NCBI RefSeq assembly: GCF_900182635.1
Contig: NZ_FXTD01000002.1
Span: forward strand, 287,640 to 351,639
Direction of reading: 5' to 3'
From: Halorubrum cibi
GTDB lineage: Archaea > Halobacteriota > Halobacteria > Halobacteriales > Haloferacaceae
DNA: 64,000 nt
Below the pieces are notes generated by a model that was not told the origin of the DNA, searched no databases, and was given only the letters and a program-made list of their open reading frames with translations. The translations under genes and the position numbers were made by a program. This document shows, in pieces, positions 8,283-17,170 of the stretch (within the stretch, counting starts at the first letter, position 1; each line of letters begins with the position of its first letter).

Positions 8283-8891
8283 TTACCTGTCTTTCAACAC
8301 GTCCGCAGCGGGGGTCCGCCGTCCGCAACCGGGGCAGAACGCCCAGTCCGTTCGGACTTCGTCGCCGCACTCACAGAACGCGCGATGGGACTGTTTCTCA
8401 CCGCAGTTCGGGCAGTATACGTGGTCTTCCGGGACGTTTTCGCCACATCCTCCGCAGGCGTTTTCGCCCGTTTGCACCCCGCGATCGGCGCGTGTCTTAC
8501 GCGAATCCGGATCGATCTCCGGTTCCGTCTCCCGTGTCACACGCGCATCGCCGCCGTCGGCCCCAGGGGCGTCGAGCGTGACGTTTACGTTGATCTCGCC
8601 CGGTGTAGACGGCGTATACGCGTCTTCGGGCTCGCGGCGATCCGCGGCTCCGAACCGCTCGTCCAACGCGGCGTCGAGCCGGTCGTCGATCAGGTCGTCG
8701 ATCCGCTCGGAGAGGGCGGCGTCCACGCTTCCCTCTGGGCGGTCGACATCGGGTCCGTCCGTCACATACCCGTCCGCCGCCTCGTCGAGGTGGGCGCGAA
8801 GCGCCTCGCGCATCACCTCGCTTTTCGAGGCCTCACACGCTTCCAGCCGCTCGACGAGCTCGTCGTCGGCCCGAAACGTGATCTTACTCAT
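8283..8891 (-). CDS. cdrL: Long ribbon-helix-helix protein with zinc ribbons, CdrL
   Basis: A 202-residue regulator: an N-terminal RHH domain (MSKITFRADDELVERLE, then SKSEVMREALRAHLDEA), an acidic middle, and a C-terminal double zinc ribbon (CGGCGENV / CPNCG, then CECGDE / CPGCG). This architecture and position, upstream of cdrS-ftsZ2, match the haloarchaeal cdrL gene, whose product regulates the cdrS-ftsZ2 operon. The RHH part implies a dimer. A further GTCTTAC copy lies inside its own coding region near 8494. ATG at 8891 puts the RHH strand at the N-terminus. Confidence 0.88.
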   Translation of the reverse strand: MSKITFRADDELVERLEACEASKSEVMREALRAHLDEAADGYVTDGPDVDRPEGSVDAALSERIDDLIDDRLDAALDERFGAADRREPEDAYTPSTPGEINVNVTLDAPGADGGDARVTRETEPEIDPDSRKTRADRGVQTGENACGGCGENVPEDHVYCPNCGEKQSHRAFCECGDEVRTDWAFCPGCGRRTPAADVLKDR

Positions 8892-9026
8892 ACCGAGGTG
8901 ATATCCACCACAGTACAAGTATTTTCCCCTGCGTCCGCTCAACGGCAGACACGTTTCAGCGGCTCGAAACGTCCGGTACGGCCGGATCGGCGATCCACCG
9001 TTCGGGGAACGCTCGACGTCCATGTG

Positions 9027-9060
9027 GTGTGGTCACACGTGTGTCTGACACAGGTTTATA
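9027..9060. promoter_or_regulatory. Divergent regulatory region with two small palindromes and a TATA box
   Basis: GTGTGGTCACAC (9027-9038) and TGTGTCTGACACA (9040-9052) sit back to back, followed by TTTATA (9055-9060), which is about 27 bp before the ATG at 9087. The palindromes are at the position where an activator or TFB-recognition blocker would act for the rightward gene and upstream of cdrL on the other strand. Confidence 0.5.
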
Positions 9061-9086
9061 CGCCTCGCGCGGGCATACGTGAGCAC

Positions 9087-9551
9087 ATGAGTAACCGCGT
9101 CGAGGACCTCGAACGGCAGGTCGCGGAGCTGCAGGCGGCGGTCAACGGGCTTACCGAGGAGCTCGTGGAGATGAAAGAGCGCGTCCGACAGGTGGAGGAC
9201 GCCCAGGAGGTGGCGGTCGACGCGGAGGCGGAAGCCGCCGCGGCCGCTTCCCCCGAGGAACCGTCTTCCGACCCGTCGGACGCGTCCGACGCGTCCTCGC
9301 CGACCGGCGGCGAACGCCGAACCCACTCCGACGACCACGTCGAGGTCGTCGAGCGAACGGGCGGACCGTCGACCGACGGAACGTCGGCCATCGACGAAAC
9401 CGGCGACGCGAACGGCGACTCGCCCGATGCGGACGGCGAGGAACCCGCGCCCGAAACGGCGACGTCCGACGCCGAGGCGGCCGCGGCCGACGCGGACGGT
9501 GGCGACGCCGAGGACGGGGAGTCCGACGACAGCGACATCATCGTCGCGTAA
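9087..9551 (+). CDS. Acidic coiled-coil protein upstream of smc
   Basis: A 154-residue haloarchaeal protein. Residues 1-50 form a coiled coil (VEDLERQVAELQAAVNGLTE and following heptads); the rest is a disordered Asp/Glu/Ala/Ser-rich tail that ends in DSDIIVA. I recognise no enzymatic motif. The leaderless TATA box at 9055 supports the ATG at 9087. It ends 20 bp before smc, so it is probably co-transcribed with smc-scpA and may be a partner of the condensin complex, which is inference. Confidence 0.75.
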   Translation: MSNRVEDLERQVAELQAAVNGLTEELVEMKERVRQVEDAQEVAVDAEAEAAAAASPEEPSSDPSDASDASSPTGGERRTHSDDHVEVVERTGGPSTDGTSAIDETGDANGDSPDADGEEPAPETATSDAEAAAADADGGDAEDGESDDSDIIVA

Positions 9552-9571
9552 GCCGGCGTCCGTATCCCGCC

Positions 9572-12500
9572 ATGCACATCACTGAAGTAGTCCTGGACGG
9601 TTTCAAGAGCTTCGGGCGGACCACGAGGATCCCCTTCTACGAGGACTTCACGGTCGTCACGGGGCCGAACGGCTCCGGGAAGTCGAACATCATCGACGGG
9701 GTGCTGTTCGCGCTCGGACTGGCGCGCACCCGCGGGATCAGAGCCAAGAAGCTCACCGACCTCATCTACAACCCCGGCCACGACGACGGCGAGGCGGCCG
9801 GCGGCCCGAAGGAGGCGTCCGTCACGGTCGTCCTGTCGAACGAGGACGGGACGCTCGACCGCTCGCAGGTCGTCTCGGCGGCCGGCTCCGAGAACGTCGG
9901 CGACGTCTCGGAGATCACGATCAAGCGGCGGGTGAAGGAGACCGAGGACAACTACTACTCGTACTACTATCTCAACGGGCGGTCGGTGAACCTCTCCGAC
10001 GTCCGCGACCTGCTCGCGGCCGCCGGCGTCACGCCCGAGGGCTACAACGTCGTCATGCAGGGTGACGTGACCGAGATCATCAACATGACCCCCTACCAGC
10101 GCCGGGGGATCGTCGACGAGATCGCGGGCGTCGCGGAGTTCGACGAGAAGAAGGAAGCGGCCTTCGAGGAGCTCGACACGGTAAAAGACCGGATCGGCGA
10201 GGCCGACCTCCGGATCGACGAGAAGGAGGAGCGGCTCGATCAGCTCTCCGAGGAACGCGAGACCGCCCTCGAGTACCAGTCGCTCCGCGAGGAGGTGGAG
10301 CAGTACCGCGGCTACCGGAAGGCCTCGGAGCTGGAGGACAAACGCGATTCGTTCGCCGCGGTCGAAGACGAGATCGACGACGCCGAGGCGGACCTCGAGG
10401 AGCTCCGCGTCGAACTCGACACCAGACAGGGGACGGTCACCCGCCTCGAGGAGGACCTGGCCGACCTCAACCACGAGATCGAGACCAAAGGCGAGGACGA
10501 ACAGATCGCCATCCGGTCGGAGATCGAGGAGATCAAAGGCGAGATCTCCCGCCTCGAGGGGAAGATCGAGGCAGCGGAGGAGCGCGCCGACGACGCCGAG
10601 ACGGAACGGCGGAACGCGTTCGTCCAGATCGACCGCAAACAGGAGACGATCGACGACCTCGACTCGGAGATCCGGGAGACGAAAGTCGAGAAGGCGTCGC
10701 TCAAGTCCGAGCTCGCGACGAAGCGCTCGGAGCTGGCTGAGGTGGAAGCCGAGATCGAGGGCGCCGACACCGAGTTCGACGAGCTGAAGACCGAACTCGC
10801 CGAGAAGAAGGAGCGGCTCGAGTCCCTCCGCGAGGAGAGGAACCGCCACCAGCGCGAGAAGGACCGGCTGCTCGACGAGGCCCGCCGTCGCTCGAACGCG
10901 GTCGAGGAGGCCCGCGCCGACCTCGAGGCGGCCCGCGAGGAGGTACCCGACCTGAACGCGCGGATCTCGGAGCTCCACAGCGAGCTCGACAAGGCCGAGA
11001 AGAACGAGTCGAAGATCGAGGACGTCGTCGCCGACCTGTTCGCAGAGAAGGCCGAACGGAAGGAGGAGCTGGAGGCGATCGAGGACGACCTCCGCGGGAA
11101 GCAGAACGAGTACGCGAAGCTGGAGGCGGCCGCGAGCGAGCGCGGTGACACCTCCTGGCCGCGGGCGGTCACTGAGGTGAAAAACGGCGGCATCGACGGC
11201 GTTCACGGCGCGGTCGGTGAACTCGGGTCCGTCGAGGCGGAGTACGCGGAGGCGTGTGAGACGGCCGCCGGCGGGCGGCTCGCGAACGTCGTCGTCGACG
11301 ACGACGGCGTGGGCTCGACGTGTATCGACTACCTGAAGCGGCGCAACGCGGGGCGGGCGACGTTCCTCCCGATCACGAAGATGGACGACCGCGGCCTCCC
11401 CCGCAAACCCTCGATGCCGGGCGTCGTCGACTTCGCGCGGAACCTCGTCGAGTACGACTCGCGATACGAGACGATCTTCTCGTACGTGCTCGGGTCGACG
11501 CTCGTCGTCGAGGACATGGCGACCGCCCGCGATCTGATGGGCGACTACCGGATGGTCACCCTCGAGGGCGACCTCGTCGAGAAGTCCGGGGCGATGACCG
11601 GCGGCTCCGGCGGCGGCTCCCGGTACGCGTTCACGAAGTCGGGCGGAGGCAAGCTCGAGCGGCTCGCCACGGAGATCAGCGACCTGGAGGACGAGCGGCG
11701 CGAGCTCGAGTCGGAGATCGACGACCTGGACGCCGACATCGAGGACGCCCGCGAGCGGAAGGCGGACGCCGCCGACCGCGTCCGGTCGCTGGAGGCCGAC
11801 ATCGAGCGAGCCGAGGAGGAGTTGGCGGCGACCGAAGACCGGATCGAGGAGCTGGAGGGGAGACTCGAGGAGCTCCGTGCGGAGCGCGAGTCGGTCGACG
11901 AGGAGATGAGCGGGATCGACGGGACGCTCGACGCGCTCGATTCGGACGTCGACCGGATCGAGGCGGACGTCGAGGAGATCGAGTCCGAACTCGCCGACTC
12001 GAAGATCCCGGAGCTCTCGGAGAGGGCCGACGGGATCCGCGAGGAGATCGCCGAGCTGGAGGATCGCATGGACGACCTCGACGCCCGGCGAAACGAGTTG
12101 GAACTCGAAAAGGAGTACGCCGAGGAGGCCGTCGACGACCTCCACGACACCGTCGAGGAGGCACAGAACGCGAAGAGCGAGGCGGAGGAGACGATCGCCG
12201 ACCACGAGGCGGCGATCGCCGAGAAGGAGGAGACGCTGGAGACCAAACGCGAGTCGATAGCGGAGCTGGAAGCGGAGATCGCGGACCTGAAAGGGGACCG
12301 CGAGGAACTCCGCGAGGAGATCCGGGAGGCGACCCGGAAACGCGACGAACAGCGCTCGCTCGTCGCGGACGCGGAGTCCGAGCTGTCGGATCTCACGGAC
12401 CGACGGGACCGCCTGAAGTGGGAGATAGACGAGCTGGAATCGCAGGTCGGCGAGTACGACCCCGAGGAGGTCCCCGACATCGACGAGGTCGAGTCGCGGA

Positions 12501-13165
12501 TCGAGGAGCTGGAAGCCGAGATGGAGGCGTTGGAGCCGGTCAACATGCTCGCGATCGACGAGTACGACGAGGTCGAGGCCGAGCTCGAGACGCTCCAGGA
12601 GCGCCGGGACGTGCTCGCGGAGGAGCGCGACGCGATCACGGAGCGGATCGAGGGGTACGAGGCCGAGAAGAAGGCGACGTTCATGGAGACGTTCGAGTCG
12701 ATAAATGACCACTTCCGGGACATCTTCTCGCGGCTGTCGGCGGGTAGCGGCGAACTCGTCTTGGAGAACCCCGAGGACCCCTTCGAGGAGGGGCTGACGA
12801 TGAAGGCACAGCCCGCGGACAAGCCGGTCCAGCGGCTCGAGGCGATGAGCGGCGGGGAGAAGTCGCTGACCGCGCTCTCCTTTATTTTCGCGGTCCAGCG
12901 GCACAACCCCGCTCCGTTCTACGCGCTCGACGAGATCGACGCCTTCCTCGACGCGGTCAACGCCGAGCGGGTCGGCGAGATGATAGAGGAGCTGGCCGCC
13001 GAGGCGCAGTTCGTCGTGGTCGGACACCGCTCGGCGCTTCTGGAGCGCTCGGACCGGGCCATCGGCGTCACGATGCAGGGCGACAACCTCTCTGCCGTGA
13101 CCGGGATGCGGTTCGGCGACGGCGAGGACGGCGACGAGGAGGCGGAGGTGAGCGCGGATGACTGA
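9572..13165 (+). CDS. smc: Chromosome segregation ATPase SMC
   Basis: Condensin-type ATPase that organises the chromosome as a ring with ScpA. The N-terminal head holds GPNGSGKSNIIDG (about 32-44). Long coiled-coil arms run from about 165 to 500 and 690 to 1010, with the hinge between (about 520-670, GGIDGVHGAVGELG to a Gly-rich KSGAMTGGSGGGS). The C-terminal head has the ABC signature LSGGEKSLTAL in slightly altered form (MSGGEKSLTALSFIFAVQ) and Walker B APFYALDEIDAFLD. At 1197 residues it is full length. Its stop overlaps the scpA start by 8 bp. Confidence 0.97.
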   Translation: MHITEVVLDGFKSFGRTTRIPFYEDFTVVTGPNGSGKSNIIDGVLFALGLARTRGIRAKKLTDLIYNPGHDDGEAAGGPKEASVTVVLSNEDGTLDRSQVVSAAGSENVGDVSEITIKRRVKETEDNYYSYYYLNGRSVNLSDVRDLLAAAGVTPEGYNVVMQGDVTEIINMTPYQRRGIVDEIAGVAEFDEKKEAAFEELDTVKDRIGEADLRIDEKEERLDQLSEERETALEYQSLREEVEQYRGYRKASELEDKRDSFAAVEDEIDDAEADLEELRVELDTRQGTVTRLEEDLADLNHEIETKGEDEQIAIRSEIEEIKGEISRLEGKIEAAEERADDAETERRNAFVQIDRKQETIDDLDSEIRETKVEKASLKSELATKRSELAEVEAEIEGADTEFDELKTELAEKKERLESLREERNRHQREKDRLLDEARRRSNAVEEARADLEAAREEVPDLNARISELHSELDKAEKNESKIEDVVADLFAEKAERKEELEAIEDDLRGKQNEYAKLEAAASERGDTSWPRAVTEVKNGGIDGVHGAVGELGSVEAEYAEACETAAGGRLANVVVDDDGVGSTCIDYLKRRNAGRATFLPITKMDDRGLPRKPSMPGVVDFARNLVEYDSRYETIFSYVLGSTLVVEDMATARDLMGDYRMVTLEGDLVEKSGAMTGGSGGGSRYAFTKSGGGKLERLATEISDLEDERRELESEIDDLDADIEDARERKADAADRVRSLEADIERAEEELAATEDRIEELEGRLEELRAERESVDEEMSGIDGTLDALDSDVDRIEADVEEIESELADSKIPELSERADGIREEIAELEDRMDDLDARRNELELEKEYAEEAVDDLHDTVEEAQNAKSEAEETIADHEAAIAEKEETLETKRESIAELEAEIADLKGDREELREEIREATRKRDEQRSLVADAESELSDLTDRRDRLKWEIDELESQVGEYDPEEVPDIDEVESRIEELEAEMEALEPVNMLAIDEYDEVEAELETLQERRDVLAEERDAITERIEGYEAEKKATFMETFESINDHFRDIFSRLSAGSGELVLENPEDPFEEGLTMKAQPADKPVQRLEAMSGGEKSLTALSFIFAVQRHNPAPFYALDEIDAFLDAVNAERVGEMIEELAAEAQFVVVGHRSALLERSDRAIGVTMQGDNLSAVTGMRFGDGEDGDEEAEVSADD

Positions 13166-14171
13166 CGACGGCTCGGCCGACGCCGGAGCGGGCGGCGGCG
13201 TGCCCGATCTGGACCTGACGAGCGAGCGAGACGGCGCGACGCCGACGTTCGGCGGAGGGGTCGACGACGGCGACCCTTCGGCCGACGGGGCGACCGCCGC
13301 CGATCCCACCGATGCCGCAGATCCCGATTCCGCAGAACTCGCCGATGCCGCAGACCCCACCGGTGCCGACCCCGACGACGACGAAGTCGAGCCCGTCGAA
13401 CTCCTCGTCCAGCTCGCCGAGGAGGGCGAGATCGAACCGTGGGACATCGACATCGTCCGAGTGACCGACGCCTTCCTCGAGAAGCTCGATCAGACCGACC
13501 TCCGGACGACGGGTCGGGCGCTGTTCTACGCGAGCGTCCTGCTCCGGATGAAAAGCGACGGAATGCTCGCAGAGGACGACGAGGACGACGAACCCGAGGC
13601 GGAGCCGTGGGAGCTGGCGATGGAGGGCGGCGCGGCCGACCCCGCCGATCCGGAGTTCGATCCGATCGACCGGCTGGAGGCGGAGATGGATCGCCGTCTC
13701 GACCGCAAGAACACCCGCGGGTCGCCGGAGACGCTGGACGAGCTGGTCCGCGAGCTGCGCGAGGCCGAGCGCGACTCGTGGTGGAAGGACTCCCGGGAGT
13801 ACGACACCTCGGAGTCGCCGAGCGGCTACGCCCGCGGGACGCAGACGCTGGATTACCACGCCGGCGACGAGTTCCGCCGCGACGGCGAGCCGACCGCCGG
13901 GGAGGCGACCGACCGAACCCACGACGAGGACATCGAGGAGGTGATAACGGAGGTGGAGACCGCCCTCCGACCCCACTTCGAGGGCGGGCGCGCGGAGGTG
14001 CTGTTCGCCGAGGTGGAGTCGTCGGGCGGCCGCCCGTTCATGACGTTCCTCGCGCTGTTGTTCATGGCCCACCGAGGAAGCGTCCGACTCCGACAGGACG
14101 ACCTGTTCGGGGACCTGTGGATCCGGGACCCGGCGGCGGCGACGGGAGAGACGGAAGCGATCGCGGACTGA
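13158..14171 (+). CDS. scpA: Segregation and condensation protein A (kleisin)
   Basis: Kleisin subunit that bridges the two SMC heads. The family core starts with VELLVQLAEEGEIEPWDIDIVRVTDAFLEKL in its N-terminal part (about residues 75-105), and the C-terminal winged helix (about 255-325) ends the protein. An N-terminal acidic stretch of about 70 residues (ADPTDAADPD-like repeats) and a linker in the middle are haloarchaeal additions. It overlaps smc by 8 bp, so translation is probably coupled. No scpB lies nearby. Confidence 0.92.
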   Translation: MTDDGSADAGAGGGVPDLDLTSERDGATPTFGGGVDDGDPSADGATAADPTDAADPDSAELADAADPTGADPDDDEVEPVELLVQLAEEGEIEPWDIDIVRVTDAFLEKLDQTDLRTTGRALFYASVLLRMKSDGMLAEDDEDDEPEAEPWELAMEGGAADPADPEFDPIDRLEAEMDRRLDRKNTRGSPETLDELVRELREAERDSWWKDSREYDTSESPSGYARGTQTLDYHAGDEFRRDGEPTAGEATDRTHDEDIEEVITEVETALRPHFEGGRAEVLFAEVESSGGRPFMTFLALLFMAHRGSVRLRQDDLFGDLWIRDPAAATGETEAIAD

Positions 14172-14220
14172 GTCGTCCAGGGGCACGGTGTCGGGCGCAG
14201 ACGGACGCCCGCTCGCGTCG

Positions 14221-15120
14221 TTACAGGTACTCGCCCAACAGCGGCTCGACGCGCTCTTTGGTCTCCTCGGGGATCGACTCGGTCGGCGTGTTGATCGTTC
14301 CCTCGAGCGACGTGTGTGCGTCGCACTCGTGGTCCGCGGGGAGCGTCCGGACCGCCTCCTCGACGGCGGCCTTGATCGCCGTCTGGTTCCGCTCGGCGTT
14401 CTCGAGGACCTCCTCAAGCGTCACCTCGCTGTCCGTCTTCCAGACGTCGTAGTCGGTGACGCCCGCGATCGTCGCGTAGGCGATCTCCGCCTCGCGGGCC
14501 AGTTTCGCTTCCGGGATCGCCGTCATGCCGACGAGGTCCCACCCTTGCGACTTGTAAAACTCCGACTCCGCGCGCGTGGAGTACTGCGGCCCCTCGATAC
14601 AGACGTAGGTGCCGCCCTTCACGACCCGCGCGTCGCCGGAGTGATCGTCATCGTCGCCGTCGGCCTCACCGCCGACGGCGGACTCCGCGGCCTCGGTCAG
14701 GTGGTCGACGAGTTCGGGGCTGTAGGGGTCCGCGAAGGGCTGGTGGACGACGACGCCGTCCCCATAAAACGAGAGGTCGCGTCGTTTGGTCCGGTCGTAG
14801 ATCTGGTCGGGGACGACCAGCGTGCCGGGTTCCAGTTCCTCCTTGAGGCTCCCCACCGCGTTCGACGCGAAGACGTGGGTCACGCCCGCCTTCTTCAACG
14901 CGTACATGTTGGCGCGGTACGGGAGGTCGGTGGGCGAGACGCCGTGGTTCGAGCCGTGTCGCGGGAGGAACGCGACCTGCCGGCCCGTGTCGGCGAACTC
15001 GCCGATCGTGACCGCGTCGCTCGGCTCGCCGTAGGGGGTGTCGTACTCGACCTCGCGCACGTCGTTCAGGGGAAGCGCCTCGTAGATCCCGCTGCCGCCG
15101 ATGAATCCGATCGTGCTCAT
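14221..15120 (-). CDS. mtnP: S-methyl-5'-thioadenosine phosphorylase
   Basis: Cleaves methylthioadenosine to adenine and 5-methylthioribose 1-phosphate in methionine salvage. Motifs: GFIGGSGIYEAL at the N-terminus, the phosphate-binding LPRHGSNHGVSPT, VFASNAVGSL, and the base/ribose-binding segment YVCIEGPQYSTRAESEFY and LVGMTAIPEAKLARE. At 299 residues it is near the family length, with a short acidic insert (about 177-190, GGEADGDDDDHSG). A few archaeal homologues act on inosine or guanosine instead; the Ser/Thr pattern here is not decisive. Confidence 0.92.
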   Translation of the reverse strand: MSTIGFIGGSGIYEALPLNDVREVEYDTPYGEPSDAVTIGEFADTGRQVAFLPRHGSNHGVSPTDLPYRANMYALKKAGVTHVFASNAVGSLKEELEPGTLVVPDQIYDRTKRRDLSFYGDGVVVHQPFADPYSPELVDHLTEAAESAVGGEADGDDDDHSGDARVVKGGTYVCIEGPQYSTRAESEFYKSQGWDLVGMTAIPEAKLAREAEIAYATIAGVTDYDVWKTDSEVTLEEVLENAERNQTAIKAAVEEAVRTLPADHECDAHTSLEGTINTPTESIPEETKERVEPLLGEYL

Positions 15121-15225
15121 ACCCCGGATCCGCCCGCTCGCTACTTATATCGACGGAAGACTCGGCGATGTCGCGACGGGAGTTCCCGATGGGGTCGAGG
15201 AGGGCCGGAAAAAGCGAGGGTACTG

Positions 15226-15232
15226 AAAAAAA
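15226..15232 (-). terminator. T-tract behind the SRPBCC gene
   Basis: Seven consecutive A on the plus strand read as a T-run on the minus strand about 60 bp after the SRPBCC stop codon at 15290, with a second shorter run at 15209-15213. Archaeal termination uses such U-tracts. Confidence 0.4.
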
Positions 15233-15289
15233 CGGGAGTACGCGGGTCTCGTCAGTACGCAGATCTCGTCCTCCGCCGAGGGCGACGAG

Positions 15290-15751
15290 CTAGGCAGGGG
15301 CCGCCGACTCGGCCGCGACCTCGGCCTCGACGAGGTCCTTCGTGTTCCGGAGGTGGTTCTCGAGTTGCCGCTCGTTGTAGCGGCTGGCGACCGGTTTCAG
15401 GATCCGATCCAAGAGGGAGTCTCCCATCTCGTAAGTCGCTCGGTGGGAGAGTCGGGTCCCGGCGGCGATTTCCGAGTAGCGGTTCCGGATCTCGCCGCTC
15501 ATCTCGTCGCTTTCGATCGTGACGAGCAGTTCCTCGTTCGGTTCGACGACCGTCATCTCCATTTCCACCTCCATCGAGATCCCGAACACGCCGTAGGTCC
15601 CGGTCATCCGCGCGCCGTGATCGGTCTCCTCGACGACCTCGAGGTCGCGCAGGCTGGCCATCGTCCGTGACCAGTTCTCGGGGGTGCTGTCGAACGCGAA
15701 GACGTGTTCGACGGGTGCGGCGATCTCGATGGTGTGTTCGAATGTCGTCAT
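15290..15751 (-). CDS. SRPBCC (START/polyketide cyclase-like) family protein
   Basis: A 153-residue ligand-binding fold protein of the SRPBCC superfamily (CoxG/polyketide-cyclase type): it opens with FEHTIEIAAPVEHVFAF, typical of the first strand and helix, has alternating strands in the middle (MEVEMEMTVVEPNEELLVTI) and ends in the long helix LLDRILKPVASRYNERQLEN. Ligand and role are unknown. It is flanked by its own promoter region and a T-tract, so it is likely monocistronic. Confidence 0.85.
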   Translation of the reverse strand: MTTFEHTIEIAAPVEHVFAFDSTPENWSRTMASLRDLEVVEETDHGARMTGTYGVFGISMEVEMEMTVVEPNEELLVTIESDEMSGEIRNRYSEIAAGTRLSHRATYEMGDSLLDRILKPVASRYNERQLENHLRNTKDLVEAEVAAESAAPA

Positions 15752-15910
15752 GTGGTCTCAACTCGGTCGTCGAACCGGTCCACGCGTTCGGCCGGAGTTC
15801 TACTCCGGATCGTGATCCGATCGCGCCGGGGCGACTGAGGTACCATACGCCGTCCGAGATATTAAACCAGTAACTGAGGCGTGTACACCCGCGTCACGGA
15901 CGAGAGCGGG

Positions 15911-16906
15911 TCATAGAAGCGCTCGCACCGCCGCGAGCGCGACCGTGCTCACGACGAGCAGGTGAACGAGCACCGCGCCAACGGGCGCGGCTCCGACCGC
16001 GCGCATGTCGTCGATCCGGATCGACAGCCCGAGACCGACGAACGCCAGCGTGAACAGCGCGTCGGAGATCCGCCCGATCGACGCGAGCGCGGCCGGCGAG
16101 AGGAGCCCGCTGTTGGCGACGGCGGCCACGAGGAGGAACCCGAGCAGGAACTTCGGGAACTCCGCCCACAGCCGCCGGACGCCGGGATCGGCCGCCGATC
16201 GCGCCGCGTACGCGAGCGAGTACGCGACGGCGACGCCACCGAGCAGGGCGTTGCGCGCGAGTTTCGTCACGGTCGCCCACTGTCCCGCCTCGGTCGAGTG
16301 CGCGAACCCCGCTGCCGCGACGGGGCCGGTCGAGAACATGCTCACGCCCGCCCAGACGCCGAACTGCCGGCTCGACAGCCCGAGCCACTCGCCGGCCAGC
16401 GGGAACACGACGAGGGTCACCGCGTCGAAGAGCAGGATCGTCGCGGCCGCGAAGGTGATCGCGGCGCCGCGCGCGTCGAGGACGCGGCCGATCGCGACGA
16501 CCGCCGAGACGCCGCAGATACCGGCGCCGGCCGCCAGCAGCGACGACGTGGGAGTTCCGATCCGGAACAGCGTGCGCGCGACGACCTCCGCGAACAGGAT
16601 CCCTCCGGCGACGAACGCGATCACCAGCCCGAGGACCGTCGGTCCCGCCGCGAGGAACTCCTCGACGGCGACCGCCGCGCCGAGCAGCACGATCCCGGTC
16701 TCCAAGAACAGCTTGTCGACGTCGACTCCCGGCTCCGCGGACGCCGGGGTGCCGACCGCGTTCCCGACGAGCGCGCCGATCGCGACGGCGACGACCAGCG
16801 GCTGGACGCCGGGAACCGCGTCCGCGACGACGACCGAAAGCAGCGCGCCCCCGCCGAGCAGAACCAGTCCGGGGACGTACGGTCGGAAATCGTCGAGAAT
16901 CGTCAT
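15911..16906 (-). CDS. UPF0324 (YeiH-type) membrane permease
   Basis: A polytopic membrane protein of 331 residues with about ten hydrophobic segments, belonging to UPF0324, sometimes called putative sulfate exporters; transport function is unproven. Family marks are the SAEPGVDVDKLFLETGIVLLG and GAGICGVSAV segments and the FxxxGLG near the end (FVGLGLSIRIDDMRAVG). I chose the ATG at 16906, because it overlaps the stop of a small upstream gene as TAATG, which indicates translational coupling; the frame is open further upstream but only in antiphase with that gene. Confidence 0.85.
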   Translation of the reverse strand: MTILDDFRPYVPGLVLLGGGALLSVVVADAVPGVQPLVVAVAIGALVGNAVGTPASAEPGVDVDKLFLETGIVLLGAAVAVEEFLAAGPTVLGLVIAFVAGGILFAEVVARTLFRIGTPTSSLLAAGAGICGVSAVVAIGRVLDARGAAITFAAATILLFDAVTLVVFPLAGEWLGLSSRQFGVWAGVSMFSTGPVAAAGFAHSTEAGQWATVTKLARNALLGGVAVAYSLAYAARSAADPGVRRLWAEFPKFLLGFLLVAAVANSGLLSPAALASIGRISDALFTLAFVGLGLSIRIDDMRAVGAAPVGAVLVHLLVVSTVALAAVRALL

Positions 16907-17076
16907 TAGACCGGATAGATCACGAGGTGGACGAAAACGATCGCGAGTCCCAGACACAGCGCCTGCCAGCCGCGGTCGAGGGCTCGCCAGCGGCGAGCGA
17001 GGCGCGTACCGCCGACGTCGTCCGCGTGGTCGACCGCGCGACCCTCGCTCGCGTCGTCGACGTCCTCGTCGGTCAT
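16906..17076 (-). CDS. Small single-pass membrane protein coupled to the UPF0324 permease
   Basis: A 56-residue protein with an acidic, soluble N-terminal half and one hydrophobic helix at the C-terminus (ALCLGLAIVFVHLVIYPV). Its stop codon overlaps the permease ATG as TAATG, the classical termination-reinitiation overlap, so the two are made together. I do not recognise a named family. It could be an accessory subunit or topology aid of the permease. The start at 17076 is the only ATG that leaves a complete charged N-terminus before the helix; an ATG six codons upstream (17094) is possible. Confidence 0.65.
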   Translation of the reverse strand: MTDEDVDDASEGRAVDHADDVGGTRLARRWRALDRGWQALCLGLAIVFVHLVIYPV

Positions 17077-17170
17077 ACGGGAGCGGATCCGCACGTCGGG
17101 GTCTTACCGGTATCGCTCGACGGGAGGATCTCCGGAAAACGGTCCGAGATCCGTCGTGGGGCAGGCTCGA

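Noticed and set aside
9056..13453. Very long minus-strand open frame antisense to smc
   Set aside because: High GC and Asp/Glu-rich codons of smc leave antisense frames open; its translation is low-complexity Val/Leu/Arg-rich and resembles no family, while smc itself is unmistakable.
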